Source: Myotis daubentonii (lineage: Eukaryota; Chordata; Mammalia; Chiroptera; Vespertilionidae). From it: a DNA stretch of 64,000 bases. The position numbers and the translations under genes were made by a program. The stretch lies in contig NC_081842.1 in assembly GCF_963259705.1 (NCBI RefSeq), forward strand, positions 87,970,433 through 88,034,432, given 5' to 3'. Below are positions 22,901 to 33,731 of this stretch, one piece after another; position 1 is the first letter of the stretch; each line of letters begins with the position of its first letter. The notes beneath the pieces are model-generated. The model did not search any database. It had not been told where the DNA came from and saw only the letters and a list, made by a program, of their open reading frames with translations.

Positions 22901-24785
22901 TTTTTATTATTATTATTAGTTAAGGTATTACAAATGTGTCCTCATCCCCCACATTAACCCCCAACCTCCCACCCACACACAAACTCATGCTCCCATCCTG
23001 CTGTTGTCCATGTCCATTGTTTTTGGCTTATATACATGTATGCAAGTCCTTCGGTTGATCTCTTCCCCTTACCCCCACCCTCCCCTACTTTCCTTCTGGG
23101 GATTGATAGCCTGATCGCTGTTTCTCAGTCTTTGGGTCTGTCCCTTTTCATCAATCTATGTTGTTCTCTATAATCCACAAAGGAGTGAGATCATGTGGTA
23201 TTTATCTTTCTCTGTCTGGCTTATTTCACTTAGCATAATGCTCTCCAGTTCCATCCATGCTGTTGCAAAAGGCAAGAGTTTCTTTTTTTTTACCGCAGCA
23301 TAGTATTCCATTGTGTAAATGTACCACAGTTTTCTAATCCACTCATCTGCTGATGGGCACCTAGGCTGTTTCCAAATCTTAGCTATGGTGAATTGTGCTG
23401 CTATGAACATAGGGGTGCATATATCCTTTCTGATTGGCGTTTCTGGTTTCTTGGGATATATTCCTAGTAGTGGGATCACTGGGTCAAATGGGAGTTCCAT
23501 TTTTAGTCTTCTGAGGTAGCTCCATACTGTTCTCCACAGTGGCTGCACCAGTCTGCATTCCCACCAGCAGTGCAGAAGGGTTCCTTTTTCTCCACATCCT
23601 CTCCAACACTTGTTGTTTGTTGATTTGTTGATGATAGCCATTCTGACAGGTGTGAGATGATAACGCATTGTCGTTTTGATTTGCATCTCTCGTATAATTA
23701 GTGACTTTGAGCATGTTTTCATATGTCTTTCGGCCTTCTGTATGTCCTCTTTCGAAAAGTGTCTATCTAGGTTCATTGCCCATTTTTTTATTGGATTGTT
23801 TATCTTCCTTTTGTTAAGTTTCATGAGATCCCTGTAAATGTTGGAAATTAAACCCTTATCGGTGGTATCATTGGCAAATACGTTCTCCCATGTAGTGGGT
23901 CTTCTTGTTGTTTTGTTCATGGTTTCCTTTGCTGTGCAAAAGCTTTTTATTTTGATGTAGTCCCATTTGTTTATTTTCTCTTTAGTTTCCATTGCCCTAG
24001 GAGCATTATCAGAGAAGAAATTTCATCGGCATATGTTTGTGATTTCGCTGCCTGTGGATTCCTCTAGTATTTTTATGGTTTCCCGTCTTAAGTTTAAGTC
24101 TTTTATCCATTTTGAGTTTATTTTTGTGTATGGTGTGAGTTGGTGATCTAGTTTCATCCTTTTGCATGTATCTGTCCAATTTTCCCAACAACATTTATTG
24201 AAAAGATTGTCTTGACTCCATTGTATGCTCTTGCCTCCTTTGTCGAATATTAATTGGGCATAGTGGTTTGGGTCGATTTCTGGGCTCTCTATTCTATTCC
24301 ATTGATCTATATGTCTTATCTTGTGCCAGTTCCAAGCTGTTTTAAGAACAGTGGCTTTGTAATACAGTTTGATATCTGGTATTGAGATCCCACCTACTTT
24401 GTTCTTTCTCAGGATTGCTGCAGCTATTTGGGGTCTTTTTTTATTCCAGATAAATTTTTGGAACGTTCGTTCTAGATTTGTGAAAAATGCCGTTGGTAAT
24501 TTAATGAGGATTGCATTGAATCTATAAATTGCTTTGGGTAGTATGGACATTTTGATGATGTTGATTCTACCAATCCATGAACACGGTATATTCTTCCATC
24601 TGTTTATGTCTTCCTCTATCTCTTTCTTCAGTGTCCTGTAGTTTTCAGCATATAAGTCTTTTACCTCCTTAGTTAAGTTTATTCCTAGGTATTTTAATTT
24701 TTTTGGTGCAATGGTAAATGGGATTGCTTCTGTAGTTTCACTTTCTGTAAGTTCACTATTGGTGTAAAGAAATGCCATGGATTTC
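22901..24785 (-). mobile_element. nested L1 3' half of a different subfamily
   Basis: Starts at a T-rich tail with (ATT)n at 22903-22918 and has a 3'UTR distinct from the outer copy. A long frame (23992-23168) covers the ORF2 C-terminus ([20 protein letters not shown]). The two 1.9-kb segments differ by roughly a tenth of positions by eye. The left limit of the nested piece relative to the upstream ORF2 cannot be fixed without alignment. Confidence 0.7.
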
Positions 24786-26989
24786 TTAGCATTAATTTTG
24801 TATCCTGCTACATTGCCAAATTCATTTATTAAGTCTAATAGTTTTTTGATGGAGTCTTTAGGGTTTTTTTACTTATAATATCATGTCATCTGCAAATAAG
24901 GACAGTTCAGTTCTTCTTTTCTAATTTGGATGCCTTTTATTTCTTCTTATTGTCTAAATACAATGGCTAATACTTCCAGTACTGTGTTGAACAGGAGTGG
25001 TGAGAGTGGGCATCCCTGTCTTGTTCCTGTTCTTAGAGGAAATGGTGTTAGTTTTTGTCCATTGAGTATGATGTTGGGTTTTTCATATATGGCTTTTATT
25101 ATGTTGAGGTATGATCCTTCTATTCCCACCTTGCTGATAGTTTTTATCAAAAATGGGTGTTGGATTTTGTCAAATGCTTTTTCTGCATCAATTGATATGA
25201 TTATGTGGTTTTTTTCTTTCAATTTGTTTTTGTGATGTATCACGTTTATTGATTTGTTGATATTGTACCATCCTTGCAACCCTGGGATAAATCCTACTTG
25301 GTCATGGTGAATGATCTTTCTGATGTACTGCTGGATCCTATTTGCTAAGATTTTGTTGAGGATTTTGGCATCTATGTTCATGAGGGATATTGGCCTGTAA
25401 TTCTCTTTCATTGTGTTGTCTTTATCTGGTTTTGGTATTAGGGTGATGCTGGCTTCATAGAATGAACTTGGAAGTGTTCCTTCCTCTTGAATTTTTTGTA
25501 GTAGTCTGAGGAGGATAGGTTTTAGTTCTTCCTTGAATGTTTGGTAAAACTCCCCTGTGAAGCCGTCTGGTCCTGGGCTTTTGTTTGCTGGGAGCTTTTT
25601 GATGACTGCTTCAATTTCTTCCATAGTTATTGGCCTATTGAAATTTTTAGATTCTTCCTGATTGAGTTTTGGAATGTTGTATTTTTCTAGGAATATGTCT
25701 ATTTCCTCCAGGTTTTCTAGTTTGTTGGAGTAGAGTTGTCCATAGTATTTTTTAAGGATAATTTGTATTTTTGTGGGGTCTGTTGTTATTTTGCCTCTAG
25801 CATTTCTGATTTTGTTTATTTGGGTCCTCTCTCTTTGCTTCTTCGTGAGCCTGGCTAGAGATTCATCAATCTTTTTTATACTTTCAAAGAACCAGCTCTT
25901 GGTTTCATTGATTTTATGGATTTTTTTTTGGGGGGGGGTCTCTATGTCATTTATTTCTTCTCTAATCTTTATTATCTCCTTCCTTCTGCTCACTCTGGGC
26001 TTTTCTTGTTGCTCTCTTTCTAGTTCTTTGAGATTTAGACTTAGATGGTTTACTATTATTTTTTCTTGTTTTTTGAGATAGGCCTGTAGAGCTATAAACT
26101 TCCCTCTCAGGACTGCTTTCATTGAGTCCCAAAGGTTTTGGATTGTTGTGTTTTCATTGTCATTAGTTTCCAGGATGTTTTTAATTTCTTCTTTGATCTC
26201 CTTAGTAATCCAATCAATATTTAATAGCATGCTATTCAGCTTCCAAGTGTTTGAGTATTTTGAGTGGTTTTTATTGTAGTTTATTTCTAATATTATGCCA
26301 TTGTAGACTGAGAAGATGCTTGGTTTGATTTCAATCTTCTTGAATTTGGGGATACTTTGCTTGTGACCCAATATGTGGTCTATTTTTGAATATGTCCCAT
26401 GAGCCCTTGAGAAGAATGTATATTACTTGGCTTTGGGGTGAAGTGTTCTGAAGATGTCAATTAATTCCATCTGATCTAGTGAGTCATTTAGGATTGCTGT
26501 TTCTTTGCTAATTGTTTGTCTAGAGGATTCATCCAGTGATGTCAGTGGTGTATTAAAGTCCCCTACTATGATTGTATTTTTGTCGATCTCTCCTTTGATA
26601 CCTTCCAGGAGTTTTTTATGTATTTGGGTGCTCCTGTATTGGGTGCATATATGTTTATCAGGGTTATATCTTCTTGTTGTATTGATCCCTTTAGTATTAT
26701 GAAATGGCCTTCCTTATCTCTTGTTATGGCCTTCACTTTGAGGTCTATTTTGTCCGATATAAGTATTGCTACCCCAGGTTTTTTTTTCATTTCCATTTTC
26801 CTGAAATATATTTTTCCATACCTTCACTTTCAGTCTGTGTGAGTCCCTACTTCTGAGGTGGATCTCTTGTAGACAGCAAATATATGGGCCATTTTTTTTT
26901 ATCCATTCAGCCACTCAATGTCTTTTGATTGGACTATTTAGTCCATTTATGTTTAAAGTTATTATTGAAAGGTACTTGTTTGTAGCCAT
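23168..26989 (-). pseudogene. L1 ORF2 (endonuclease / reverse transcriptase), disrupted
   Basis: The start MATNKYLSIITLNINGLNSP at 26989 belongs to the endonuclease domain, but a TGA follows at about codon 25. Later segments stay readable: endonuclease pieces 26914-26566, and reverse transcriptase 26371-24947 with [19 protein letters not shown] and [13 protein letters not shown]. The FADD box (LSLFADDMI) is still encoded at about 24883-24908, after a frameshift. The C-terminal part comes from the nested copy. It encoded the enzyme for target-primed reverse transcription. The breaks make it nonfunctional. Confidence 0.88.
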
Positions 26990-27049
26990 TTCTATTTTTT
27001 GTGGCTGTTTTCTTTCTGAGCTTTTTATTTCTTCTTTTTACTCCAGTCC

Positions 27050-27883
27050 CTTTAGCATTTCTTGCATTGCTGGCTTGGTGGTGATGAACTCCCTTAGCCT
27101 TTTTTTGTCTTTGAAGCTTCTTTTTCCCCCTCAATTTTGAATGATAGCCTTGCTGGATAGAGTATTCTTGGATTCAGTCCTTTGCTTTGCATCACTTTGT
27201 AAATTTCTGTCCATTCTTTTCTGGCCTGATGTGCTTCTGTTGGGAAATCATTTGATAATCTAATGGGAGATCCCTTCTATGTAACTTTCCATCTCTCTCT
27301 TGCAGCCTTTAAGATTCTCTCTTTCCAGAACATTTGCCATGGTAATTATGATGTGTCTTGGTGTGGCCTTTTTGGTTTCACCTTGTTTGGGACTCTTTGT
27401 GCTTGTATGACTTTTTTCTTCCCCACGTCAGGGAAGTTTTCTGATATTATTTCTGTTGTTCTGGCACCCCTATTATTCGTATGTTGTTTCATTTCATCTT
27501 GTCCCATAGCTCCCTTAGGCTCTCCTCCTGTCTTTTAATTTTTTTCTCCAATTGCAGTTCAGTTTGCGTGTGTTTTGCTTCCCTGTCTTCTAATTCGCTA
27601 ATTCGGTCCTCCACTTCTCCTAGTCTACTGTTGAAACTTTCAATGATGTTTTTTATTGCAGCTATAGCACTCTTCATTTCTTCTTCATTCTTACATAATT
27701 TATTGATTTTTTCATCCGTTTCTTCTTGCATAAGTTGTTGATTTTTTCCTCCATCTGGTTTATGCATTCTAGGACCCTTAACATGAATTCTTTTTCTGTC
27801 ATGCTGACTGCCTCTGTTTCACTTAGCTGCTTTTCTTGCAAGTCCTCCTTTTCTTTCCTTTGGGGGTTTCTTTGTCTACCCAT
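27050..27883 (-). pseudogene. L1 ORF1, frameshifted
   Basis: ATG at 27883 gives MGRQRNPQRKEKEDLQEKQL, then a coiled coil (about 27770-27490, with EEMKSAIAAIKNIIESFNSR) and fragments further down. Several frame changes show it is dead. The coiled-coil repeat unit resembles the 42-bp unit of the L1 at the left edge but is shorter and more diverged. Confidence 0.75.
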
Positions 27884-28073
27884 CTTTGATCTCACCAACA
27901 TATCTAGATGTCGAGTCATTCAGGGGCTGCTCCCTGGGTGGCAGTGGCTTCTTGGGCTGTGGTTGCTCCTTGGGTGGTTGTGGTAGCAGCTGCTCCTCAG
28001 TTGGCAGCAGCTCCTCTGGTGGGTGCTGTTCACAGCTGTGGTGGCTCCTCTGGCTGGTGCAGGGAGGCTTCAC
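27876..28073 (-). CDS. conserved upstream ORF in bat L1 5'UTR (65 codons)
   Basis: Partner of 244-441: MKPPCTSQRSHHSCEQHPPE… to …VGEIKDG, same length, same position, stop TAG overlapping the ORF1 ATG in ATGGGTAG. It stays open although ORF1 and ORF2 of this copy are broken. No homology to a named domain was recognised. Confidence 0.4.
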   Translation of the reverse strand: MKPPCTSQRSHHSCEQHPPEELLPTEEQLLPQPPKEQPQPKKPLPPREQPLNDSTSRYVGEIKDG

Positions 28074-28079
28074 ACACAG

Positions 28080-28925
28080 CTGCTGTTCCTCAGACAGAGG
28101 GTGTGCTGATCACGATGCTGCTGTTCCTTGGATGGGGGCGGGCTGCTCACGTGGCTGCTGTTCTTTGAATGGGGCTGGCTGCACTCTGCTCTTGTTCCTC
28201 TGATGTGGTGGGCTGCTTGTGGGGCTACTGCTCCTAGGACTTGGATAGGTTGATTGCAAGTCTACTGCTCCTCAGATGGGGGTGGGCTGCTTGCGAGGCT
28301 GCTGCTCTTTGGATGGGAGTGAGCTGCACACGTGGCTGCTCCTCCTCAGACGGGGACGTGCCACTCACCCGGCTGCTGCTCGTTGGACAGGTGCAGGCTG
28401 TTGTGGCTCTGCTCCTCGGACCGGTGCGTGCTGTGCAGGGCTGCCGCTCCTTGGACGTGGGCAGTCTGCTCGTGTGGCTGCTGCTCCTCGGACCGGGGTG
28501 GGCTGCTGCTGCTCCTCGAATGGGGCCGGGCCGCTTGCAGAACTGCTGCTCCTCGGATTGGGCAGGCTGCTCGTGCGGCTGCTGCTGCTTGGATGAGGGC
28601 AAGATGCTTGTGCAGCTGCTGCTCCTCATACTAGTGCAGGGTGTGAGCAGCTGCTGCTCCTTGGATGTGGGGAGGTTGTGCAAGGCTGCCGTTCCTCAGA
28701 GGTAGGAAGACTGCTCATGTGGCTGCTGCTCCTTGGACAGGTCGGACTGCTCACTTGGTTGCCCTCCTCCGATGGGGAAGCGGGCCGCTCACACAGCTGC
28801 TAATACTTGGACAGGGTCAGGCCACATGTGGCTGCTGCTCTTAGGCTCGAGGCAGGCTACTCACGGGGCGGATGCTCCCGGGACAAGAGTGTGCCGCTCA
28901 CGTGTCTGCTGCTCACGTGGTTGAA
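28080..28925. repeat. degenerate GC-rich repeats in L1 5'UTR
   Basis: Imperfect units centred on GGCTGCTGCTCCTCGGA recur about every 45-55 bp. They are the 5'UTR tandem repeats of this L1. They produce several spurious frames on both strands. An A-rich stretch (28926-29040) then leads to the 5' end. Confidence 0.75.
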
Positions 28926-29189
28926 AAAATAATGTGGAAACAAGTAGGAAATAAAGGAACAAAAAAAAAAAAAAGGAGAACAAAGAAAAAATCAAAAAAA
29001 GCTAACAAAATAATAATAAAAAAATAAAAATGAAAAATTGAAATGTCATTCCTTTGGCTGGCTTAAGATCCAGTTTTCTGAAATGTCTGTGATTTTTGTT
29101 GTTGTTGTCTCAAAGATTTTCTTTATGACATATCCTGTCTTTAGTTCAAAGGTAACCATCACTCATCAAAGAAGCTTTCTCAAATCATA

Positions 29190-29465
29190 CTAGAAGACCA
29201 AGAATCAGCAAACTATGGACCAGGGACCAAATCTGGTCTGCTGTGCGTTTTTTGTAAATAAAGTTTTATTGGAACACAATAAGCCCCTTCCCCTTTTTTA
29301 ACATATCATCTATAGCTGTTTTCATACTACTTTACGGAGGAGGGTCATAAGGAAAAAAGGTTTTGATGTTATTTTGAAAGTATTACCCAGATATTTTATA
29401 CCAAATGGTTTGCTGTATCAGGCCTCTTTCCAGCATGAAATCAGAGTCTGGCAAATAATGGGCAC
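29190..29465 (+). repeat. old hAT-type DNA transposon fragment
   Basis: CAGCAAACTATGGACCAGGG and GTAAATAAAGTTTTATTGGA match a common placental DNA-transposon consensus that I recognise but will not name to family. The end near 29450 (TCTGGCAAATAA) is decayed. Confidence 0.5.
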
Positions 29466-30664
29466 TTAAGCTCACATAAAGGAAAAAACTTGTCAGGTCA
29501 GATTTGAACTATCAGAAATCTTACCCAATAACAAAGTTTGCCTAACAATTTCAAAAATAGAGGCAATCAAGGTGGTAGACAGAGTGGAGAGAGAACCTGG
29601 ACATTCCAGGAAGATTCTATCCTTCCTTCATACCACATCTGCTCCCTGTTCTAGAGAATTACATGTGATTTGCAAGAGATGTTTGTGAGATACCTGCTAT
29701 TTATAGTACAGATATGCTTCCTATTTCGGACCACTTTCTCACAATTCTTATGCTGTGAAGCCCGTTTAAGTTATGTAATATCCTTCTTTTATACCCAGAA
29801 AATTGTATAGCTTATTTGACATTCTTTACTGTCATACATTATGAATTCATAATTTACTGTAAGTAATGATAATAGTACACACAGGTATTTTGTTGAAAGC
29901 AGCCTACAAAAGGACTATTCCTCATATCAAGTGCCATGTTTGCTTAAAGAATTTGATAAAAATATTAGACTTTCAGCTGACTTTTCCTCCCTGGAGGTGG
30001 GTGGTGGGGTGTGGTGGTAGGTTTTTTCTCCCAAGAAAAAGAAATAGATTATGAATCTCAGGCAGGCTGTTTTAAATATTTCACCCTCAGCACTTAAGAA
30101 TATTTGGTAAGTGATGAATGTCTAAAAGAAAGATCAGGTGAATCCTCATAGACCCCTTCTAAATTTGTTCCAATTCTGACACCTGAAGAATCTATCAACT
30201 AAAAACTTGGTGATCCACCAATGTATTTGGTTATCATTTTATATTGTTAGAGTACTTCTGCTACCAAAACACACATGCATAAAATTACTGTTGGAAGAAG
30301 GGGGATGAGAAAAGAAGTAGAGAGAAGGGAGCTTCTCTTCTTAAATAGAAATAGAGAAATAGAACAGAGCTGGAAATGTCTGCAGTTCACTGGATCCTGG
30401 GGAATCTAGTTTCTCCAACTGTGTGTAGAGAAAAGAAGAGCTGTGATAGCACTGCCTGTAAGAATTGTGGTTTTTATGTATTTCAATTTTATGTCTTTTC
30501 AAATGACAAATATCTTGATAACTATTCCATGGGCAAAAGTGTGTAAAGAGATTTTCAAATGAATCTTTAATATTCTGTAAAACATATGAAAGAAAAATCA
30601 ATCTAAAAACTCAGAGCCATAAAGAACTATATATTGGTGATGGTGATATTTAAAAGTAATACAA
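29466..30664. other. intergenic DNA, nothing recognised
   Basis: No coding-like frame or clear repeat was found. Confidence 0.5.
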
Positions 30665-31050
30665 GGAGAGTTTTAGATGGACCTGAAGAGCATTATGCTA
30701 AGTGAAATAATCCAGCCAGAGAAAGGTAAGTATCACATGCTCTCACCCATTTTTAGAATATAATGAACAACATCAACTGATAAACAAAAATAGATACAGA
30801 GACAGAGAGAAGCATCAAACAGATCATTCAACCTAAGAGTGAAGGCAGGAGGGGGTGGGGGAGTGGGGTAAGAGATATACCAAAGGACATGTGTGCATGC
30901 AGATGAGCATAACCAATGGACAGACAGTCGGGTGGTGAGGGCATGTGCTGGGAGGTGGGAGTGGCTGTGGAGAGGTCACTGGGGGAAAAGGGAGACTTAT
31001 GTAATACTTTAAACAATAAAGAATTTAAATAAATAAATAACACTAAAAAA
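30665..31050 (+). mobile_element. LINE-1 3' end, sense, heavily 5'-truncated
   Basis: GAGCATTATGCTAAGTGAAA, then CATCAACTGATAAACAAAAA, then a G-rich 3'UTR and AATAAAGAATTTAAATAAAT tail. Only the last codons of ORF2 remain. Confidence 0.85.
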
Positions 31051-31157
31051 AAAGAATACAAGGAACTAAAATTATATAAGAAAAAAAATAAAACTCCAGA
31101 GGGGACAGTCAGAAACCCAAATAATGCATAATTACTGATCTAAAAAACAACTTGAGA

Positions 31158-31376
31158 GCCTGGCTGGCATGGCTCAGTGGTTGAGCGTCGACCTATGAAC
31201 CTGGAGGTCACAGTTGAATTCCCTGTCAGGGCACATTCCTGGGTTGTGGGCTCTATCCCTAGTGTAGAGCATGCAGGAGGCAGCCAATTAATGATTCTTT
31301 CTCAACATTGATGTTTATATCTTTCTCTTCCTCTCCTTTCCTCTCTGAAATCAATAAAAAATATATTTTAAAAAAT
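31158..31376 (+). mobile_element. Ves-related SINE
   Basis: CCTGGCTGGCATGGCTCAGT head, truncated mid-part, AATAAAAAATATATTTTAAA tail. Exact 10-bp duplication CAACTTGAGA at 31148-31157 and 31377-31386. Confidence 0.92.
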
Positions 31377-31386
31377 CAACTTGAGA

Positions 31387-31835
31387 TGATATCTCAGAAT
31401 TCAGAGAAAAGTAATAAGGATGCAATGAGATAAAAGATATTAAGAACAAAGACAAAATTGTCTAGTGACCATAAAAATATATGACAGATTAAAGAACTCA
31501 ATTGTCAAAGTTATAGAAGAAAAACAATCAAATTTTAAAAGTACTATATATTCATATTTTGAAAGGTTACTATATTCCAAAAAGCACTTGCTGGCAACAT
31601 TGTTAAGGTAAAATGTCAAAGGAGAAAAATTACTAAGAGTCCAAGCAGACAACAATATATCTACAAAATATCAAATATCAGAGTAATCTAAATTACTAAA
31701 TGCCAGGAAATTATCTAGATATTTCTAAGAGTAATAAAAGAAAACCAAACAAAAATTACTATCAAAATCTGGGATAAAAAGTGTTTAAGAGAGTAAAAAT
31801 ATTTTTAAAAGCTGTCAAATTTATTTATAATTCCA
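31387..31835. other. AT-rich spacer
   Basis: Nothing recognised. Confidence 0.4.
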
Positions 31836-32045
31836 CTAGAGGCCTGGTGCATGAAAATTCGTGTACTCAGGGGTGGGAAGCATCCCTCCCCTCCGAGTCA
31901 GACATCCCTCTGGCAGCCTGGAAGCCCTTGGGAGATGTCCACCTGCTGGCTTAGGCCCACTCCCCAGGGGAACAGGCTTAAGCTGGCAGTCAGACATCGT
32001 CTGGCAGCCCTGGAGCCCTTGGGGGATGTCCACCTGCCAGCTATT
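31836..32045 (-). mobile_element. Helitron, 5'-truncated
   Basis: CTAGAGGCCTGGTGCATGAAAATTCGTG is the 3' end. The body contains two similar blocks (GCAGCC…GCCCTTGGG…ATGTCCACCTGC), and no 5' end is seen before the TA-rich stretch. Confidence 0.75.
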
Positions 32046-32394
32046 TGCATGTATATGTGCACACATATGTATCTATATACATCCATGTGATTATCCAAAG
32101 TATGTGTATACATGCATATACACATATGCATATTCATATATGTATATATTTAAAAGATGTTAGTTTTAGATATATGTATATATATGTGTACTAGAGGCCC
32201 GGTGCACAAAAATTTGTGCACTCGGGGCGGGGGGAAGGGGGGAGGTTCCTCAGCCTAGCCTATGCCCTCTCACAGTCTGGGACAACTCAGGAGATAACGA
32301 CCTGCTGGCTTAGGCCTGCTCCAGGGTGGCAGAGGGCAGGCCCAATCCCTAAGTGCAGCCCCTGGTCGGGCTGAGACCAGGGCTGATTGGGGTG

Positions 32395-33120
32395 TTGGGG
32401 CGCCGCCCCTGTCATGCACAGAGCAGGGCGGATCAGGAGGTTGCGATGCCACCCTCAGTCACTCTCAGGGTAAGGCCAATTGGGGGGTTGGGGCACCGCC
32501 CCGTCACACTCAAGGCAGGGTCGATGGGGAGGTTGCGACGCCACCCCCTGTCACTCAGGGTAGGGCCAATCAGGGGGTTGGGGTGCTGCCCCCCATCACT
32601 CACAGAGCAGGGCCCATCAGGGGGGTGGGGAGCTCCCCCCTGTCACGCACAGAGCAGGATCGATCAGGGGGTTGAGGAGCTCCCCCCATCACTCACAGAG
32701 TAGGGCAGATAGGAGAGTTGGGGCACCGCCCCCTGCCACACACAGAGCAGGGCAGATCAGGGGGTTGGAGTGCCGCACCCTGTCACACTCAGGGCAGGGC
32801 CGATGGGGAGGTAATGGCTCTACCCCGTCACACACAGAACAGGGCCAATCAGGGGGTTGGGGCACCGCACCCTGTCACACACAGAGCAGGGCCGATCAGG
32901 GGGTTAGGGTGCTGCAGCCTGTCACACACAGAGCTGCAGGGCAATCAGGGGGTTGGAGAGCTCCCCCCTATCAGGCACAGAGCAGGGCTGATCAGGGGAT
33001 TGGGGTGCCTTCCCCTGTCATGAACAGAGCAGGGCAGATAGGGAGGTTGTGGCCCCGCCCCCTGTCACACACAGAGCCGCAGAGTGATCAGGGGGTTTGG
33101 GTGCTGCCCCCTGTCACGCT
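32395..33120. repeat. Helitron-internal minisatellite, 45-48 bp unit
   Basis: About fifteen or more units built on CAGAGCAGGGCCGATCAGGG then GGTTGGGGCGCC...CCTGTCACA. G-rich on the plus strand. The long frames here are repeat artefacts. Confidence 0.85.
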
Positions 33121-33624
33121 GATCCCGGTGCCAGGAGGCATATTACCCTTTTACTATATAGGATAGAGGCCTGTTGCACAGGTGGGGGCCAGCTGGTTTG
33201 CCCTGAAGGGTGTCCTGGATCAGGGTGGGGTCCCCACTGGGGTGCCTGGCCAGTCTGGGTGAGGGGCTGAGGGCTGTTTTCAGGCTGGTTGGTGACTGAA
33301 GCTCCCAACTGATCCTTTTTATCTTTTTTTTTTCTTTTTATTCTGGGCCAGCTTTATCTCTGAGGCTTGGCTCCAGCTCTTAGGCCTCCACTGCTAAAAG
33401 CAGGTATCTGGTTTGTTTGGGTTCTATAATGGAAACACTGTTTCAACTCCAGCTCTGAGATCCAGGCTGGCTGAAAGCAGGTTTCTGGAGTTTGTTTAGC
33501 TTCTATATTTGTAACAATGTTTCAAACTGCAAGCTCAGAGGCCGGCAGCGGCAGGCGGGGAACGTTGGAGTTCTTCGTCACTGAAGCAAGCAAGCCTCAT
33601 GTTAGCTTCAAGCTGCCTGGCTGC

Positions 33625-33731
33625 CGGCTGCCATCTTGGCTGGCAGTTAATTTGCATATCACCCTGATTAGCCAATGGGAAGGGTAGCAGAGGTATGGCT
33701 AATTACCATGTTTCTCTTTTATTAGTTAGGA
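33625..33731 (-). promoter_or_regulatory. Helitron-borne promoter-like module (YY1, octamer, CCAAT)
   Basis: Within about 60 bp: GCCATCTTGG (33630-33639, YY1 type), ATTTGCAT (33649-33656, octamer), AGCCAATGGG (33669-33678, CCAAT). The same order and spacing are kept at 40457-40510 and 58690-58741. Activity is inferred from motifs only. Confidence 0.45.

Larger units (their letters stand above)
20996..29124 (-). mobile_element. near-full-length L1 insertion (outer) with nested L1 3' half
   Basis: The exact 15-bp repeat TCAAAGATTTTCTTT at 20996-21010 and 29110-29124 brackets the whole 8.1-kb block as one insertion. On the minus strand the order is 5'UTR (29109 to about 27884), ORF1, ORF2, then a duplicated ORF2 C-terminus and 3'UTR. 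The first 3' end is at 21011 and a second, different 3'UTR is at about 22903. The ORFs are broken, so it is inactive. Confidence 0.85.
32191..33731 (-). mobile_element. complete composite (double) Helitron
   Basis: The left 3' end is A|CTAGAGGCCCGGTGCACAAAAATTTGTGCAC and the right 5' end ...CTCTTTTATTAGTTAGGA|T. At 33145-33175 the 5' end of one unit meets the 3' end of another as ACTATATAGGATAGAGGCCT, so the interior terminus has lost the C of CTAG. The same junction occurs at 39890-39922 and, reversed, at 59140-59170, which argues that the pair moves as one. Unit 1 contains the minisatellite (32395-33120). Unit 2 contains three roughly 75-bp internal repeats and a promoter-like module. Confidence 0.85.

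Noticed and set aside
24947..26371. Functional reverse transcriptase gene
   Set aside because: It is an L1 ORF2 segment with stops or frameshifts at both ends. Not a host gene and not intact.
28234..28705. 149-154-codon frames on both strands
   Set aside because: They are products of the GC-rich L1 5'UTR repeats.
32353..33166. Frames of 101-164 codons
   Set aside because: Minisatellite translations (…QSRADQGVG…), same cause.
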